Notes: generated by a model not told the origin, from the sequence alone. A stretch of 64,000 nt of DNA from Zonotrichia leucophrys gambelii (GCF_028769735.1 NC_088171.1:130341533-130405532); one strand, 5' to 3'; shown: positions 13,991 through 26,128, counted from the first letter of the stretch. Made by a program: numbers and translations.

Positions 13991-14625
13991 AGTAATACAA
14001 ATAACACATTTCTCCTTGATCTCCTCATTTGCATCAGTTCCAAGACAAAAAAAACACATAATTCAAGGTGGAACATGAAGAATAATCTCGTGGTTAGTTA
14101 TAATGGCAGGAAGGTGAAGAAAAACATGGGCTTACTGGTTTGTCCTTCCCAGTTTGCACTACCTGAATTGAAAGCCTCTGGTTTGGGCATGGAGATATCT
14201 TAGCACTGAGAGGGGAAGAGAAAGGAGCAAAGAATTTCAATTATTTTGATAAAAAAAGAATATGTAGAAAAGTTAAGAACAGACCAACAGGACAAAGGGA
14301 GAAAATCTCTCATAGGAAAAGCAGCTAACAGCACAGATTTTAAAATTGGTTTCAATTCTATATGAAGCCCGGAGATTTAATATATAGAGATAGGTAATGA
14401 AAAGAACATAAAATACTGTAAGTTTAACCACTTTCTAAAATAAAATATAGCACTCATGGAGAACAGAGTCAGGATGGCCAATTACTACAACTTAAATACA
14501 AGTCAAGCAAACTTCAGAATCACATTAAGATGTTTAAAAACAGATTTAAATCATACCAACATATTTGAGAACATTATAAATGTTGATATTTAAAACTCAG
14601 TGCTGCAGAAGATTAGTTCAGGAGC

Positions 14626-14645
14626 AAAAAAAAAAAAAAAAAAAA
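14626..14645. repeat. Poly-A run (20 A)
   Basis: Twenty consecutive A residues lie in intron 3. No retroposon body or processed pseudogene is evident in the preceding 200 bases, so the origin is unclear. Confidence 0.9.
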
Positions 14646-17284
14646 GCAGGCAGAATTGCATTTGGCTGACAGACATCAAAAGGCAATGTGAAACACCTCA
14701 CAGCCAAATTCTATTTCAAGTACTGACACTAACCAAAGTCATCACCAAAAGTACACATACAAAGCATGTTCAATAGAACACCCCTTTACATTAAAGTTGA
14801 TGCACTTCAGTTTAATTTTCTTGTAAAGTATCCACATTTAACACTTGGGTATTAGAAGCAGTAGTAGCAGATGTAGAAAAGAACAAGGAAACAAAGCACA
14901 GAAAAAGGGGAAAAGCAAACACCTTCAAAATGTAAATACCCATAATTCTACACAATTCTGTATTTTGTACATCATTAAATGACCTTATCACTTATACAAC
15001 AGTTCTGCTTAGAAAAACAATTTTTGCATAAAACTAGAAGTTGAGCCATTACTGTCTAATCCAAACTTAGCTGAGGAGATGCTGCAATAAGCATGAACAA
15101 CAAAAAAACCTAACTAAACTAATAGTGAAGCTGAACTAACAATGACACAGCATCACAGTGAAACATATACACACAAAAGCACCCCAGGGAACTGATACTC
15201 TTCAAAGATGTAAGCAAAACCCTCTTTCTTGTTACAAAATCTGTAGGGTCACTGGATAATAGCTTCAAACAATGCCATGTATTTTAGCATTCATGTATCT
15301 TCAACAGAAACACTGTTTGAAATAGCACCTTTCCAAAGAAAACACATCTCACTCAGCTGAGGTCAAGAACTTCATTTTTTGCTCAGGTGAAATTATCCCT
15401 GTGCTCATTAGAGGTCTCACCTGAGGAAGGAAATACAGGGTCAAGCCAATCAATCTGAGAACTAAACTAAGCTTTCTTGCTAATTATGCTCTTCCCTGAC
15501 ATGAAGTTCCTGGCAGAACAGTTCCAACTGGAGCTAAACTCACTGAAAGTTCATTTTATTACCATTTTCCACAGACATATTTAATTTCATTCATATTTTT
15601 ATTCACTGATTACAAAAATTTATGACAATTGTTTTTAGCCAAGTACACTGTCATACTTTGAACACTTTCAAATAGTAATTCAAAAAATGAAATTCAACTT
15701 GTGAACTTTTTAAACCACATTCTCAGAAAACAGCATTAAAGTGTTTTCATCTACATTCTTGTTCATCAAAGATAATCCTTCTATGGCACAGACCCAAATT
15801 TTACCCTCCTGAGCATACATACCAATGAATAATTTGTTCAAATGTCAGTTGCAATTTTCAAAACTCTTTTCTTGCCTCTGAATCTTAAACATCTGTAACA
15901 AATACTTGTTTTGAGAGTGCTTTACATTCATGACACTTGACCTTTTGATGTATGCACCACAAAATTTAAGTTTCAAATACCATGCAAGCAGGAAATCTGA
16001 TCATTTCAGCAGTAGCCATCTGCAAGGTCCAATATCAAATATTAGTTCTGGGTTGCACAAAGTCATGGGCTACAAGTCTTTTTCTGCAATTCTTAATTAG
16101 TTGCAATTTGCTGCTCCCAAAACCACACTTCTCATGGAACATCTGGTCTCAAAAGCTTAGCTTAACATTGGAAAAGTACTTAATATTTGGCTGGTAGTGT
16201 GCATATATGAACATCCACACATGCACACAGATTAAGTCTAACTACATTATTCAAGCATGTCCTCTGTGGGGTGGCTAGGACTAGAGATTTCTACTCCACC
16301 AAAATCCTCTTAGTTCTGTAACTGTAAAAGGACATATCAAGAAATATCACACAACAGGAAAGTGCTTTCCAATGTTCTTGCTGCCTTGTACCTAGTTATT
16401 GACATGAAATGTTAACAGCTCATCATGCACCCAACCAAACACTTGAGTTTTTTCACAAACTGAAATTTTCGTTTGCATGATCCTTAATATAAGTGAAGCA
16501 CTGTTGAAATCAAAATGTGAACAAGGCTTTTAGAAAACTAACAAGCCAAACAAACTTGTAAGCCTCTCTAGAATTAAAGTACCGTGCTGATTAAAAAAAA
16601 CCCACAAGTTCAACATTAACATAACCAAGTACTTTTGGTTAACTAAGTTAGACATATGACAAAAATTGAGGCATTGCATATTTCAGCTTCATTATGTCAG
16701 AAGGAAACCTTACCTGAGCCTGTAAAAACAGCTAATGCACAAATTATTCTGAGCAACTAAAGAAAAAAATCCCTGAAGACCCTTACATACAAGAAGTCTT
16801 CCAAATATACTCAAGCAAGCAGTATAATTTCTAAAGGTAAAAATCACTTAGACTCCAGGATCTTCAAAGCATTTCTTCAATAATAACAACAGAACTTTTG
16901 AAAAATGCCCAATGCTGATTTGTGCCACATACAGCTGACTCAAGCAACCAGCACTGCTGCTTGGGTCACAGAAGCTGGAAGAACACAGGATGCTATACTG
17001 CTCTTGAAATCCATTTCTTCTCTAGTCATAGGAAAAACCTGACAGAGCACTATTAACTTGCTTTCACATCTGCAAGAACACAGCTACAGCTAATAAAGAG
17101 TTTAAAAACAAATATGAAGGAAGATATTAGCCGTGACAAGAAGAAAAATATTAGCCTCTCAGAAAATAAAAGGGATCAACTTCACATGCCAGATTCTGCA
17201 GAAGAGTTTCAAGAAAGTGGCCTACAGAAACTCTTATTCTCATGAACCTCTCAATATAGGAAAAGCATTCATGACATTTCTTAC

Positions 17285-17428
17285 CTGAGCCCCATCCTTT
17301 AACTTCAAGATGCATTCCATTGTGTTGATAGTGATGACAACTGGTTCTGATCCCAGTTTCGTCCATGGCACGTGAATGCGAAGCTCATGAATATGCCCAC
17401 TTAAAAAAGTAAATGGCAGTTTCAGCTC
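17285..17428 (-). CDS. VPS13B: VPS13B exon 3 (codons 50-97)
   Basis: VPS13B is a giant peripheral Golgi and endosomal bridge-type lipid transfer protein of the VPS13 family. In humans its loss causes Cohen syndrome. This exon encodes 48 codons in phase 0 at both ends, starting ELKLPFTFLSGHIHELRIHV and ending ILKLKDGAQ. It matches the conserved human VPS13B segment that directly follows exon 2, apart from small changes such as DGAQ. It lies within the N-terminal chorein domain, which opens the hydrophobic lipid-transfer groove. On the minus strand the acceptor reads TTGTTGTTGTTAG|GAG and the donor reads CAG|GTAAGA, both good. An apparent 71-codon frame at 17151-17366 overlaps it but is only a shadow. 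Confidence 0.97.
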
Positions 17429-18604
17429 CTAACAACAACAAAAATGTAGAATTAACCACTGAAACATATCAAAATTCCAAACACAACTGTAACTCAAAAT
17501 AGTCATGTTCTATCACAAGTCAAGTCTTCCCCCCGATCAGCAGTGTGCCACAAGACTTGGCATTTGCCTTTATAATCACTCACAGGATTATGTCACAATT
17601 AGTCTGTTCAAAGGAGACATTTGGGTCACCATGTCCCTGATAATAAAAGATAGCTTAAAACCACCTCTCCCTCACATGAAGCTACTGCAAACTGTTTCAC
17701 TATTCAAGGTACAGTAGAAACAGACAGAGTGAAGGTAAATACTTAAATTGATATGCAACCAGTATTACCGTGAAGAGTACCAACTTGGAATTAAATATTG
17801 ACAATGCCACAGTAAGGCAATTTCTTCTGAAATATTTTAGTGCTTAAGAGTTTTAAGAGCTCAGTTCTCATAAGACTGGCCCATTGTTGCCCCTTTCACA
17901 TCAAACTACTTTGTATTTACTAAGTTATTAAACTTTTCATTGGCAAAACCAGCCTCCTACACAGCAAGGTCTAATGTAGATGTCTCACTGGTTTAAAAAC
18001 TTGTGTAAGTCAGTCCAGAGCTTCTAACAAATGCCTGGGCACTCCACCTAACACAAATGACAACTCTGTAGGACAGCCTCGGGGAACCAGCTGCTGCTTG
18101 CAGCAATTCAGCAGGAAAGAAGGTGCCAAAGCTTAGATTGAAAGTTCTCCACTGAGTAAATTGGTGTACATTCAATACAAAGCTAACAAAGTGTTGCAAT
18201 TTCCCAGTAGCTTCAGGTGTTCTGCAAAAAATTAGTTCAACACAACCAACAGGAGAGCTGGTGCCAGGACTAGCAATCAAGATTAGAATAAAGAAAACAA
18301 TTGTTTACTGTAAAGAAGCAATATTTGATATGTTAGAATTTTAAGTCAGCATACTTGACACTAAGTATTCTAATACTCAGGTTTTGGGGATGCTTCATCT
18401 TTTCACTTTTGTAAAATCTCATATTCTGATATTTTTTACTATCAAGTTTTAATGAAGAAAAAACAACACATCTTCACTTCAAGTTGCTTATAGCCTGGTA
18501 TTTTCATCATCATCTTAGATGCTGCGAACTACAAGTGCAGTGTATTCTCAGGAGAGAAATGAGTGAATCTAAATCTACTGGGTACAGGGAAGCACTTTTG
18601 GGCT

Positions 18605-19345
18605 TCCTACAATGACCATATAGTCCAACTGCCTGACCAATTCAGGGCTGACTAGAAGTCAACATTAATGCCTCTTACACACTGACAGACTTGGGGTATC
18701 CAACTCCTGCAGGAAGCCTGTTCCAGTGTTTGACCACTCTCTCGGTAAGGAAATGCATCCTAATGTCCAGTCTAAGCCTCCTGTGGTACAGCTCTGAACC
18801 ATTCCCACATGTCCCATCCCCAAATACCAGGGGGAAGAGCTCAGCATCTCCCTCTCCATGCCCCCTCCTCAGGAAGCTGTAGAGAGCTGTGAGGTCACCC
18901 CTCAGCCTCCTTTTCTCCAAATGAAACAAGCCCAAAGTCCTCAGTCCCTTCAAACAGGACATTGCCTGCAGCCCTTTCACCACCTTGGGTGCCCCCCCTC
19001 TGGACACATTCTCATCCTTCACCCTCATTTCTCAGCTGTGGGGCCCAGAGCAGCACACAGAGCTCAAGGAGAGGCTGCACCAAGGTTGTCCAGCAGGGCA
19101 GTCACCTCTGCCACCAGCTGGGGATGCTGAGTTTGATGCACCCCAGGAAGGGGTTTGTCCTCTGGGCTGCCAGGGTGCATCACTGACTCCTGCTGAGCCT
19201 GCTGCTGACCAGCACACACAGGTTCTTCACTGCATTCTGGTAAATTCATGAACACAAACCCTTCAGGACTCCAGAATCACCCCGGCAAGTCAGGGCTTAA
19301 GCCCCTTTGCCCCTTGCTCAGGTTAGGTACATGCCTCTCATTCAA
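18605..19345 (-). mobile_element. CR1 LINE, 5'-truncated, minus strand
   Basis: The minus strand from 19028 to 18675 stays open for 117 codons. It encodes the C-terminal end of the CR1 reverse transcriptase polyprotein, with LRTLGLFHLEKRRLRGDLTA, then DIRMHFLTERVVKHWNRLP near the end. These are hallmarks of avian CR1 ORF2. Upstream (19030-19345) the degraded CR1 body continues with a GGGGCCCAGAGCAGCACACAG-like segment on the plus strand. The canonical 3' octamer repeats at the low-coordinate end are not clear. The copy lies in VPS13B intron 2 in the sense orientation and is dead: it lacks the reverse transcriptase core and the endonuclease. Confidence 0.92.
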
Positions 19346-22302
19346 CACAGAATTCCTATGAATGAACAGATGTTACTCAGAGAAGGTCCATGAAACTCAG
19401 AAATCAAGCAGGTAAGTTGTCAGGGAATGTCAAACACATATCTACCAGTGGATCCAGAAAGCCTCTTTTCCTGCACTGCCTGACCCTAGATTGATCCTTG
19501 CTGTACAGAACTTCTATATGAATAAAATTTGGGGACAGGGGCATTTTGCATTTACTATTTGATATGTACTATAAAGCTTTAAAGTATGCCTACACAATAT
19601 TTCTATGAAGCTAGCTAATGTAATTTTTTGCTTAAATATATTGAAATGAATATGTTTATCAGTGATAAATTTATGAATAATTAATATATAATAAAATCTT
19701 AGTTTTATGTTTTGAAATCCCCCTAAAAAGTTTTATTTTCTTAAGCAGTTAACATCTCCAAAGTTCAGAGTTGAAATCCTCACCATTTACACTTGTAACA
19801 GGTTTACATCTTGAGAGTCCTCAGGATGAGTAGAAGCAAGTCAACTATTTTTACCAATACCTACACCATCACAGCAATAACAGCTGCTAAGAGAAGTAAT
19901 TTTAGGGAACACTTTCCCCCATTCTGCAGCTGATACCTCCTAGCCTTTTTCCTGATACAATCAAAAAGTTTATCCTGTATCCAGGAGCTAAGGGTATTGT
20001 GTATTCACTGCTGACAGAATCTTCTGAGGAGGAAACTACACAAAATTATAGCTTTATTTTTTTGCCAAGTACAGCTTTCAGTCTGTAAATTAGTTTTTGG
20101 GCCTTGATGACTACTGATTAATGAAGTATAAAAAACCACACCCATCTCATACTACAAATACTCAACTCCTTCTTCAGCCATGCTTACACAAAGTCATAAC
20201 TAATTTCAAGTTCCCCTTCTAAGAGAAGACAGTTTCAGACTCTCTCATTAAAAGTTCAAAGAAAATTATTGATTTGTTTTTACAAAGTGTTTTGTTCACT
20301 ACTATACTTCGGGATTTTAGCCAAAAGCCTCTCCTAAAAATTCAGCCCTAGGCTCAGAAGCAACACAAATAAAATTGTCATCCAGACAGCTTTAGTTTAG
20401 TTAAGTCACTGAAAAGCAAATATTGGGCTGTTTAGCTACAGATCTTGCTATATGATTAATCATACAACAACTTAAGTAGTATCTTCTGTCCCAGAGCTTT
20501 TTTTTGGGGGTGGAGGGGAATTGGGGAAACACATGAAGTGTGGCACAGAAATAAATTATAAAAAACATGCAATCTAAAAATACATCATAACATAAGAGAC
20601 AATGCTTTCAGAGATCAAGGCAGCAAACTACCACTGTTAACAGTAATAGGAATAAAGTCCCATTCTGGACTTGTCAATGTGTAAGTTTTTGTCATTCATC
20701 AATACCACAATGTCTGTTTAGATCATGGCTTGTCTTTACTTCAAAAGGCATTCTAGAATAGCTGCTTATCCACTATTTGCTGGATGGATTTAACACATTT
20801 TCCCTTTTGGCTAGTTAACCACAAGATATTGAAAGAAACAGAAGTAGGAATTATTTCAAAATAAAGGTGGTAAAAGAAAACTCACAACATATTTAGAAGG
20901 TAGTTCTCTTTCAAAGGAAATTTGGATACAAATGTTATCTGTCAGCAAGGAAACCCATTGTCCTGGTTGCAGCCAGGGCAATTACAATAAAGCAATGTGG
21001 AGAACTCTTTGTTGTACTATTCAGTAGACAATACAAATATGTGCCAAATTAAGCAACTTGTTCATAACACAATATAACATAGAACATTTTTATTCCTCTC
21101 TGTTCCCTATGCAATATTACTCCTTTCATTAAGTACTGCTCGAAATTCTTAATATTTCTTCTAGACTCACAACTGATAAAACGTCGCATTTTAGATTTTC
21201 CATTTAATCATATAAATCCTTCACAAAAATGTATATATCACTAAAACCAAACTTCTGGGCTTGACCCATAAATGACTGACTAACATGTAAGACAGCAGAC
21301 TAGATGATTCTAATTCCCCTTTGCCTAAACTCTCCCCTTGCTCTAAAACACAAGCCTGTTGTAAAAGTTGGAATGATAGGCAAGTACTCGTTCTCCACAT
21401 CAGTGTTAACTCAAATACTTTTTCTTCACAGTCAAGGCTGTATTTCACAATTAACCAATGGCATATAAAAGACACTTAAAATAAGGATATTTCAATGTTC
21501 CCATTGACTATTCCTAAAAACTATTTTAAGTACATTAGAATTTTTCATGTTTCTTTCTATACAAATTCTTTTTAGATCAAGGTATCCTTTGTCTTCCAAA
21601 GACTGCTTAATCCTTCCCTTCCACATTTGCAAAACAGCTAAAAACTAATTATGGGAATATACACAAGCAGCAAGAAGAATCACAATGTATGCCATCTTTT
21701 TGGCACCACTGTGTCAACAGATACACTACACACAACCTACTTACCAAGTTCAGAGAGAGTTCTCTTACCTCTGGTACTACAGGGACTTCACACCAAAAAT
21801 GCTTAAAACACTTTTCCAAAAATGATACTTAAAGTATTTGTTTCAAAATTTTATTACATATTACTTTCTTGAAGTATTTTTTGTACAGTATGCATATTAT
21901 GTACAGATGGAAAATTTCTTGGAATGTTTAGTCTTCTAGTAATTGAATCATTCAGGATAGGAAAAAAAATCAATATTTTATTAGATTTAATCTTCAACTA
22001 AAGACAATTATTATAAAATCAACTGGCTATTCAGAGAGTAACACAATTATATACAAAAGCTACACTGTACCTAGAACATTCAAGCTGAGTACAAACTAGC
22101 ACTTGACTTCCACTACAGAACAGGTTTGTACAAAAAAAGGGGGACAGAGAGAAGGAGAGACCCTAAGAGTTATTACAGTGACATTCAGCTTAGTTTAATG
22201 AAAGCATAAAGCTTACATAAACATATGTAAAAGACAGGTAAAGTATTTTCAGATACTGGAGTATTCTCTTCACATTTGGTAAATTTTCTGTCAACAACTG
22301 TA

Positions 22303-22308
22303 ATTCAT
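22303..22308. repeat. Target site duplication, left copy (ATTCAT)
   Basis: The hexamer ATTCAT directly precedes the LTR and is repeated exactly at 22695-22700 directly after it. A 6-bp duplication fits an ERVK-like (class II) integration. Confidence 0.8.
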
Positions 22309-22694
22309 TATTACAGTGACCTGAGGAGGTCACTGGGTGAGAGAAGGACGAGAATCTTGTTCCTTGATCAGAAGGCTTGATTTATTGATATACAATATAT
22401 AATACATTATAACTATACTAAAAAGAATAAAGAGAGAGCTTGCAGAGACTGCTAAGCTAAGAATAGAATAGAAGGAATGAATAACAAAGTTCTGTGTTCA
22501 AGGAATCTCCCCTGAGCTGCTCCTGTGATTGGCCCTTAGTTGGAAACATGCAAGATGAGCCAATCACAGAATCACCTGCCACATCTCACAACAGCCAATA
22601 ACAATTTGTTTACATTCTTCTTCTGGGGCTCTTTGCTTCCCAGAAGATGGACAAATCCCAAAGAAAGGATTTCTATGAAGAAATGTCTGCAACA
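22309..22694 (-). mobile_element. Solo LTR of a songbird endogenous retrovirus
   Basis: This 386-bp block is flanked by exact ATTCAT duplications. It ends CTGCAACA and begins TATTACAGTG. The start is a transition-mutated version of the TGTTGCAG complement of the end, so the canonical TG..CA termini and short inverted repeat are still readable. On the minus strand it contains inverted CCAAT boxes (ATTGGCTCAT near 22558, GGCCAATCAC near 22530) and an AATAAATCAAGCCTTCTGAT polyadenylation region at about 22368-22386. I recognise this segment order from LTRs common in passerine genomes. No gag, pol or env remains, so it is a recombined solo LTR. It is oriented in sense with VPS13B. The exact subfamily needs a library match. 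Confidence 0.88.
22381..22386 (-). promoter_or_regulatory. LTR polyadenylation signal AATAAA in sense with VPS13B
   Basis: TTTATT on the plus strand reads AATAAA on the minus strand, the direction of VPS13B transcription. It sits at the expected R-region position within the solo LTR. Whether it is used to terminate transcripts early cannot be told from sequence. Confidence 0.6.
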
Positions 22695-22700
22695 ATTCAT
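22695..22700. repeat. Target site duplication, right copy (ATTCAT)
   Basis: This exact match to 22303-22308 directly follows the terminal CA of the LTR. Confidence 0.8.
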
Positions 22701-23759
22701 CTGATCTCAAGAGGTATTGGCTCCAACTTAGTCACAAAAAAATTAAATTATTCTAAAATATTCTATAAGACAAACAGAAGTTTATGCGTTGTTCTTATCT
22801 GTCCTTTGGGATCCCGTTGGGTGGCTCAGAATAGCACAACATGACATGGGAACACTAACATCAGCTGAAGCACACACTTGTTACCAAAGCTGTTACAAAG
22901 TGCTTTGTCAGGTAGTTTGGCACCAATGCTAACACTCAAAAAACCCATGTATAACTCCACAGAAGATGGAATTCTCTGAAAATGATTAAGGCTCTAGACA
23001 AATACATCCAGGATAGATGGATGTATCCAAGACCTTAAGTGTGAAATTAAAGCTGGGCTCATGTCAGATAAAGAGCAGGGAACCAGGCTGGGCATCACAA
23101 CACAGGACAGAGCAGTGTTACAAGAGCAGAGCAGGTAAGGGAACTACCTTTGGGTATCATGAATCCATCCAGGGAGAGAAGCCAACTAAAATTATATAAA
23201 CTGGTCATTTTTAGAGACCAGCTTTTCAAGGGAGCTCCTGACAGCTGCAGTGGCTTGGATACTTTGCTTTACCATATAGTGCTTACTTGAAGAGTTTTGC
23301 TGAGCAGAAATAAACAGCATAATACACAGCATCCCCTCCACAAAAAAAAAAAAGAAGAAGACACTCTAAATACCCACTGGACCCACTCTCATCTGCGGGT
23401 CCAGACAAGTTCCAAAGAATAATAAGAGGCAAATGAAGATAGTGACATTTTACAAGCACCCAGCCAAATAACATAAAAACAATGCATCTGAGCTAAATGT
23501 TGCATCCATCACATATTCACATTCCCATAACCATACCCAAATGGCCATGGCCATATTTGCCACAAGAGCCATAACATTATCAGGTTGAGCTGGATATTGA
23601 GGAAGCCAGTTCACAGGCAGACAAAGATGAAGCAAGGGATCACCTACCAGCAAACTGCAACTATTGGAAAGGGAACACCACCAATGACAGCAGGAAAATT
23701 CTTATAGTGACAGGCAATAAGTTTGATATATCCATCCCAAGTCATCATTTGTTATTAGG

Positions 23760-23950
23760 ACAAACTCTCTCTCCATACAGCAGAGCACTGACACAGTTTA
23801 CCCAGAGAGGAGCTTCTCACAAGGCAGAGCTCAAGACCCAGTTGAAGAAAACACATCGTGTCTGACATAATGCTGGCAACAGCCCTGCTCAAAACAGGTT
23901 GGACTAGATGACCTCCAGAAATCCTTTCTGATCTACCCTTCTTTGTACAT
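23760..23950 (+). mobile_element. CR1 LINE 3' fragment, plus strand
   Basis: The sequence AGCTCAAGACCCAGTTG..GCCCTGCTCAAAACAGG followed by TTGGACTAGATGACCTCCAG matches the terminal part of CR1 ORF2 and its 3' UTR. The canonical body reads ..AAGACTCAACTGG.., then GGTTGGACTAGATGACCTCCAGAGG. The 3' end is near 23945, where TTCTGATCTACCC replaces the usual TTCCAACCT. It is a short, old copy and antisense to VPS13B. Confidence 0.8.
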
Positions 23951-25209
23951 AAACATTTAAAAAGGCTCACAGGGGACACATCCTACAGAATCCAGCTCTG
24001 TGGACAAGTAATAGACTTTTATTGTACTTGTACATACCCAGCAATAGACTGGAGAGAACATACAGAGGCTATGAAACACTTGAAGAAGACAAGTAAGGTT
24101 CTTTAAAAAGCACAGAAAACAAGACCAAGATCTCTTGTGAGATTGTCTCTTCTTCCAAAACAGGTTCAGAGATTCTTAATTAACCACATGTATATTTTTC
24201 ACATTTTAAAAGGTGCTCCCTTTTTTAACAGAGACATGCAGTCATCCCAGCCTATTTCAATGCCTCCTCATCAGACACATAAATGAGACCTTCATTTATG
24301 TCTAACCTAAGTCTCCCAACATGCAATTTATTCAATTGCTTCGTGTCAGATCAAAATAATTCTTGCCCTATCTTGTCTCACCTTATTTTAGTCAACATTA
24401 AAAACACATTCCCTGTATATTTTATTCTTCTTTCAAGGGATGTATTTACTAAATTTCCCATTCTTTGCTGCATTTCTCTCAGCACCTTCACCTGCTTGGA
24501 CTACATCTGGGCACAGAACCCCAGCTGAGCCCTGCTACTCCATGCACAACAGAAAGAAGCTTTATCAGTCTCACACACTCGAGGTGTCAACCCAGATAAG
24601 CACAAAAGGAAACCATCCCTGCATACTGACAGCAGGCTCCAAATTCTGTATCTAGTGTTTTACTTGGTCAAGAGTGTTTTTCTAAGGCTAAGTTTCACTG
24701 TATCTTTGATTTAATCCAGAGAAATCAGATGATCAAATATATTCCTCAATTACTCAAGTTTAGATACAACTGGAACAATGAAATCTGAAGTTGGAAAACA
24801 ATACAAGGCACAAATGGGTTTAATATGCATAATTAAAAAGAGACCCCACTTTACGTGGTGACCTTTCAACTTAGTTACTAAAAGTAATTTGTAAATATGA
24901 CTGGAAAAGCAATTCAATTAATGCTCCTACTGTAAAACAATAGTTACTGAAAGAAGAAACGTGTCCACAAAAAAGCCTCTCTTCACACTTCATAACTTAG
25001 AGAATGTGCAAGGAATTACCAGTCACTGCTAAACAAATGGCATGAAATTAAAGCAAGAATAACTAAGTGCAGGGGGGAAAAATATTTGCATAAGAAGAAA
25101 ACCAGCAAGCACTAAGTTACTACTTAGCTGTGCACAGCAATCTAAAATAACTCAGACAAATTATTTTAAATCAAAGACATGGATTGTAACTGCTATAAAC
25201 ATAAGATAC

Positions 25210-25356
25210 CTGTTCAAGTACATCCAACTTTAATTCAAGTTTACTGAGCACAACGTCTCCTCCCCAGAGGGACAGCTGCAGATCTGAAGGCTTCAAGTTC
25301 TTTATGTAGCGATTCACATAACTCATCAAAATAGGAGTTACATAGGACTCCAGCAT
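25210..25356 (-). CDS. VPS13B: VPS13B exon 2 coding part (start codon and codons 1-49)
   Basis: This exon encodes the amino terminus of VPS13B. It begins MLESYVTPILMSYVNRYIKN and ends LDVLEQ directly before a CAG|GTATCT donor. The 49 codons match the human VPS13B N-terminus as I remember it, essentially without change. They form the start of the chorein domain (amphipathic YVNRYIKNL helix, then the SLWGGDVVLSKLELK strand). This domain is shared by VPS13 and ATG2 lipid-transfer proteins and normally faces the donor membrane. The ATG (25356-25354) has an A at -3, a favourable start context. The open frame reads on into intron 2 to 25171 only by chance. Exon 3 continues in the same phase at 17428. 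Confidence 0.98.
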
Positions 25357-25387
25357 TCTGGAAGATCTCTGTTTTACAGGTCAAGCA
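25357..25387 (-). other. VPS13B: VPS13B 5' UTR part of exon 2
   Basis: On the minus strand a pyrimidine-rich TTTCTTGTCCTTTTCCTAG acceptor ends at 25388. That gives 31 nt of leader before the ATG. A weaker alternative acceptor (AAAACAG) lies about 10 nt closer to the start codon. There is no upstream ATG in these 31 nt. Confidence 0.75.
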
Positions 25388-26128
25388 CTAGGAAAAGGAC
25401 AAGAAATTGAGATGTCAGTTACATAGCTCCAGTCTAATTTTCAATAATGCAACACTCCTATTGTTTGAAAGTATGAAAATAATTCTAAACATCATTTATA
25501 GACAGAGGTTCATACAATTACATACAAAGATAAAATGTATAGAAAGATGCAAGCACATCTATTTATATTTTCTGAATTTTCAGGTTACATATATGTATAT
25601 TCACACACACATATCTCTGTGTGTGTATGTATATTTATACACACACATATATATCAGAACTATTAACTAGCTTGTCCAAAAGAAAAGTCAAACAAACGAA
25701 GAAACAGAAAAGGTTATCGATCAGTCCACCATGCTTTCAAACAGCATTTAAGTGACAAGAAAACTCCTTACTGAAGTCATTAAAAGGATAAATTTGGATA
25801 ACATCAAAAAAGGGTAACTCCTAACAGATAGGAGTCCACACTAAAAGATCGCCTTAGATGCGCCTCACCGGTCTCAGTACAGTGTACACGACAACCCTGC
25901 CAGTTTCGTGCCAGCCTGAACTCCAAGAACCCAACATCTGCCATCACTCCCATCCCTCCCCACATCCTTTCCCAAACCCCGCCGTCCTGGGGAGACCCTT
26001 CCCCGTCCCGTCACCGCCGCGCCTTCACCCGGATACCTTCCCAAAGCCGGGAACCCCGCGCCCGTACCTTCGGGACACATCCTCGCACGTCCCTCCCGCG
26101 GGCCCACACCCCCTCAGGGCCCCTTTAC
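25388..26128 (-). other. VPS13B: VPS13B intron 1
   Basis: This short first intron (about 740 bp) runs between the predicted exon 1 donor CAG|GTAAAG and the exon 2 acceptor. It contains a TATG/CACA microsatellite at 25592-25655 in its distal half and the start of the CpG island in its proximal part. The 168-codon frame on the plus strand at 25858-26364 is a GC-composition artefact of the island. Confidence 0.75.
25592..25655. repeat. AC/GT and AT microsatellite with inverted halves
   Basis: Alternating purine-pyrimidine sequence runs through CACACACATATC, then TGTGTGTATGTATA, then ACACACACATATATAT. The CACACACA and TGTGTGTG blocks face each other, so the tract can fold into a hairpin and is of the type that adopts Z-DNA. 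It lies in VPS13B intron 1, about 0.5 kb from the promoter. Confidence 0.85.

Larger units (their letters stand above)
1..17284 (-). other. VPS13B: VPS13B intron 3 (partial, runs off the left edge)
   Basis: The donor at the right end reads CAG|GTAAGA on the minus strand, a near-consensus site. I looked on the minus strand for the next VPS13B exons, which should encode a polar linker followed by an IRRVVNNVNIVINN-like chorein segment, and found no match. The intron is therefore at least 17.3 kb here. The sequence is AT-rich with scattered short open frames that lack splice context. It holds an old LTR near 11.25-11.55 kb, a CR1 tail near 11.75 kb, a hairpin near 13.04 kb and poly-A runs at 5206-5222 and 14626-14645. 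I see nothing else specific in 1-5200, 5223-11240, 12000-13020 or 14650-17280. Confidence 0.85.
17429..25209 (-). other. VPS13B: VPS13B intron 2 (7.8 kb)
   Basis: This intron is bounded by the exon 2 donor CAG|GTATCT and the exon 3 acceptor GTTAG|GAG. It contains a minus-strand CR1 near 18.6-19.3 kb, a solo LTR at 22309-22694 and a plus-strand CR1 tail near 23.8-23.9 kb. The remaining stretches (17429-18600, 19350-22300, 22700-23750, 23950-25200) are AT-rich. I see no gene, RNA gene or recognisable repeat in them, apart from an A run near 23342-23353. Confidence 0.93.

Noticed and set aside
1..17284. VPS13B exon 4 within the window
   Set aside because: No minus-strand segment matches the next conserved VPS13B coding blocks, so intron 3 extends beyond the left edge.
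17151..17366. 71-codon minus frame near exon 3
   Set aside because: It overlaps the true VPS13B exon 3 in a different frame and is a shadow.
18675..19028. 117-codon minus frame as a host gene
   Set aside because: It is the C-terminal part of CR1 ORF2 (LEKRRLRGDLTA..TERVVKHWNRLP), a dead LINE fragment.
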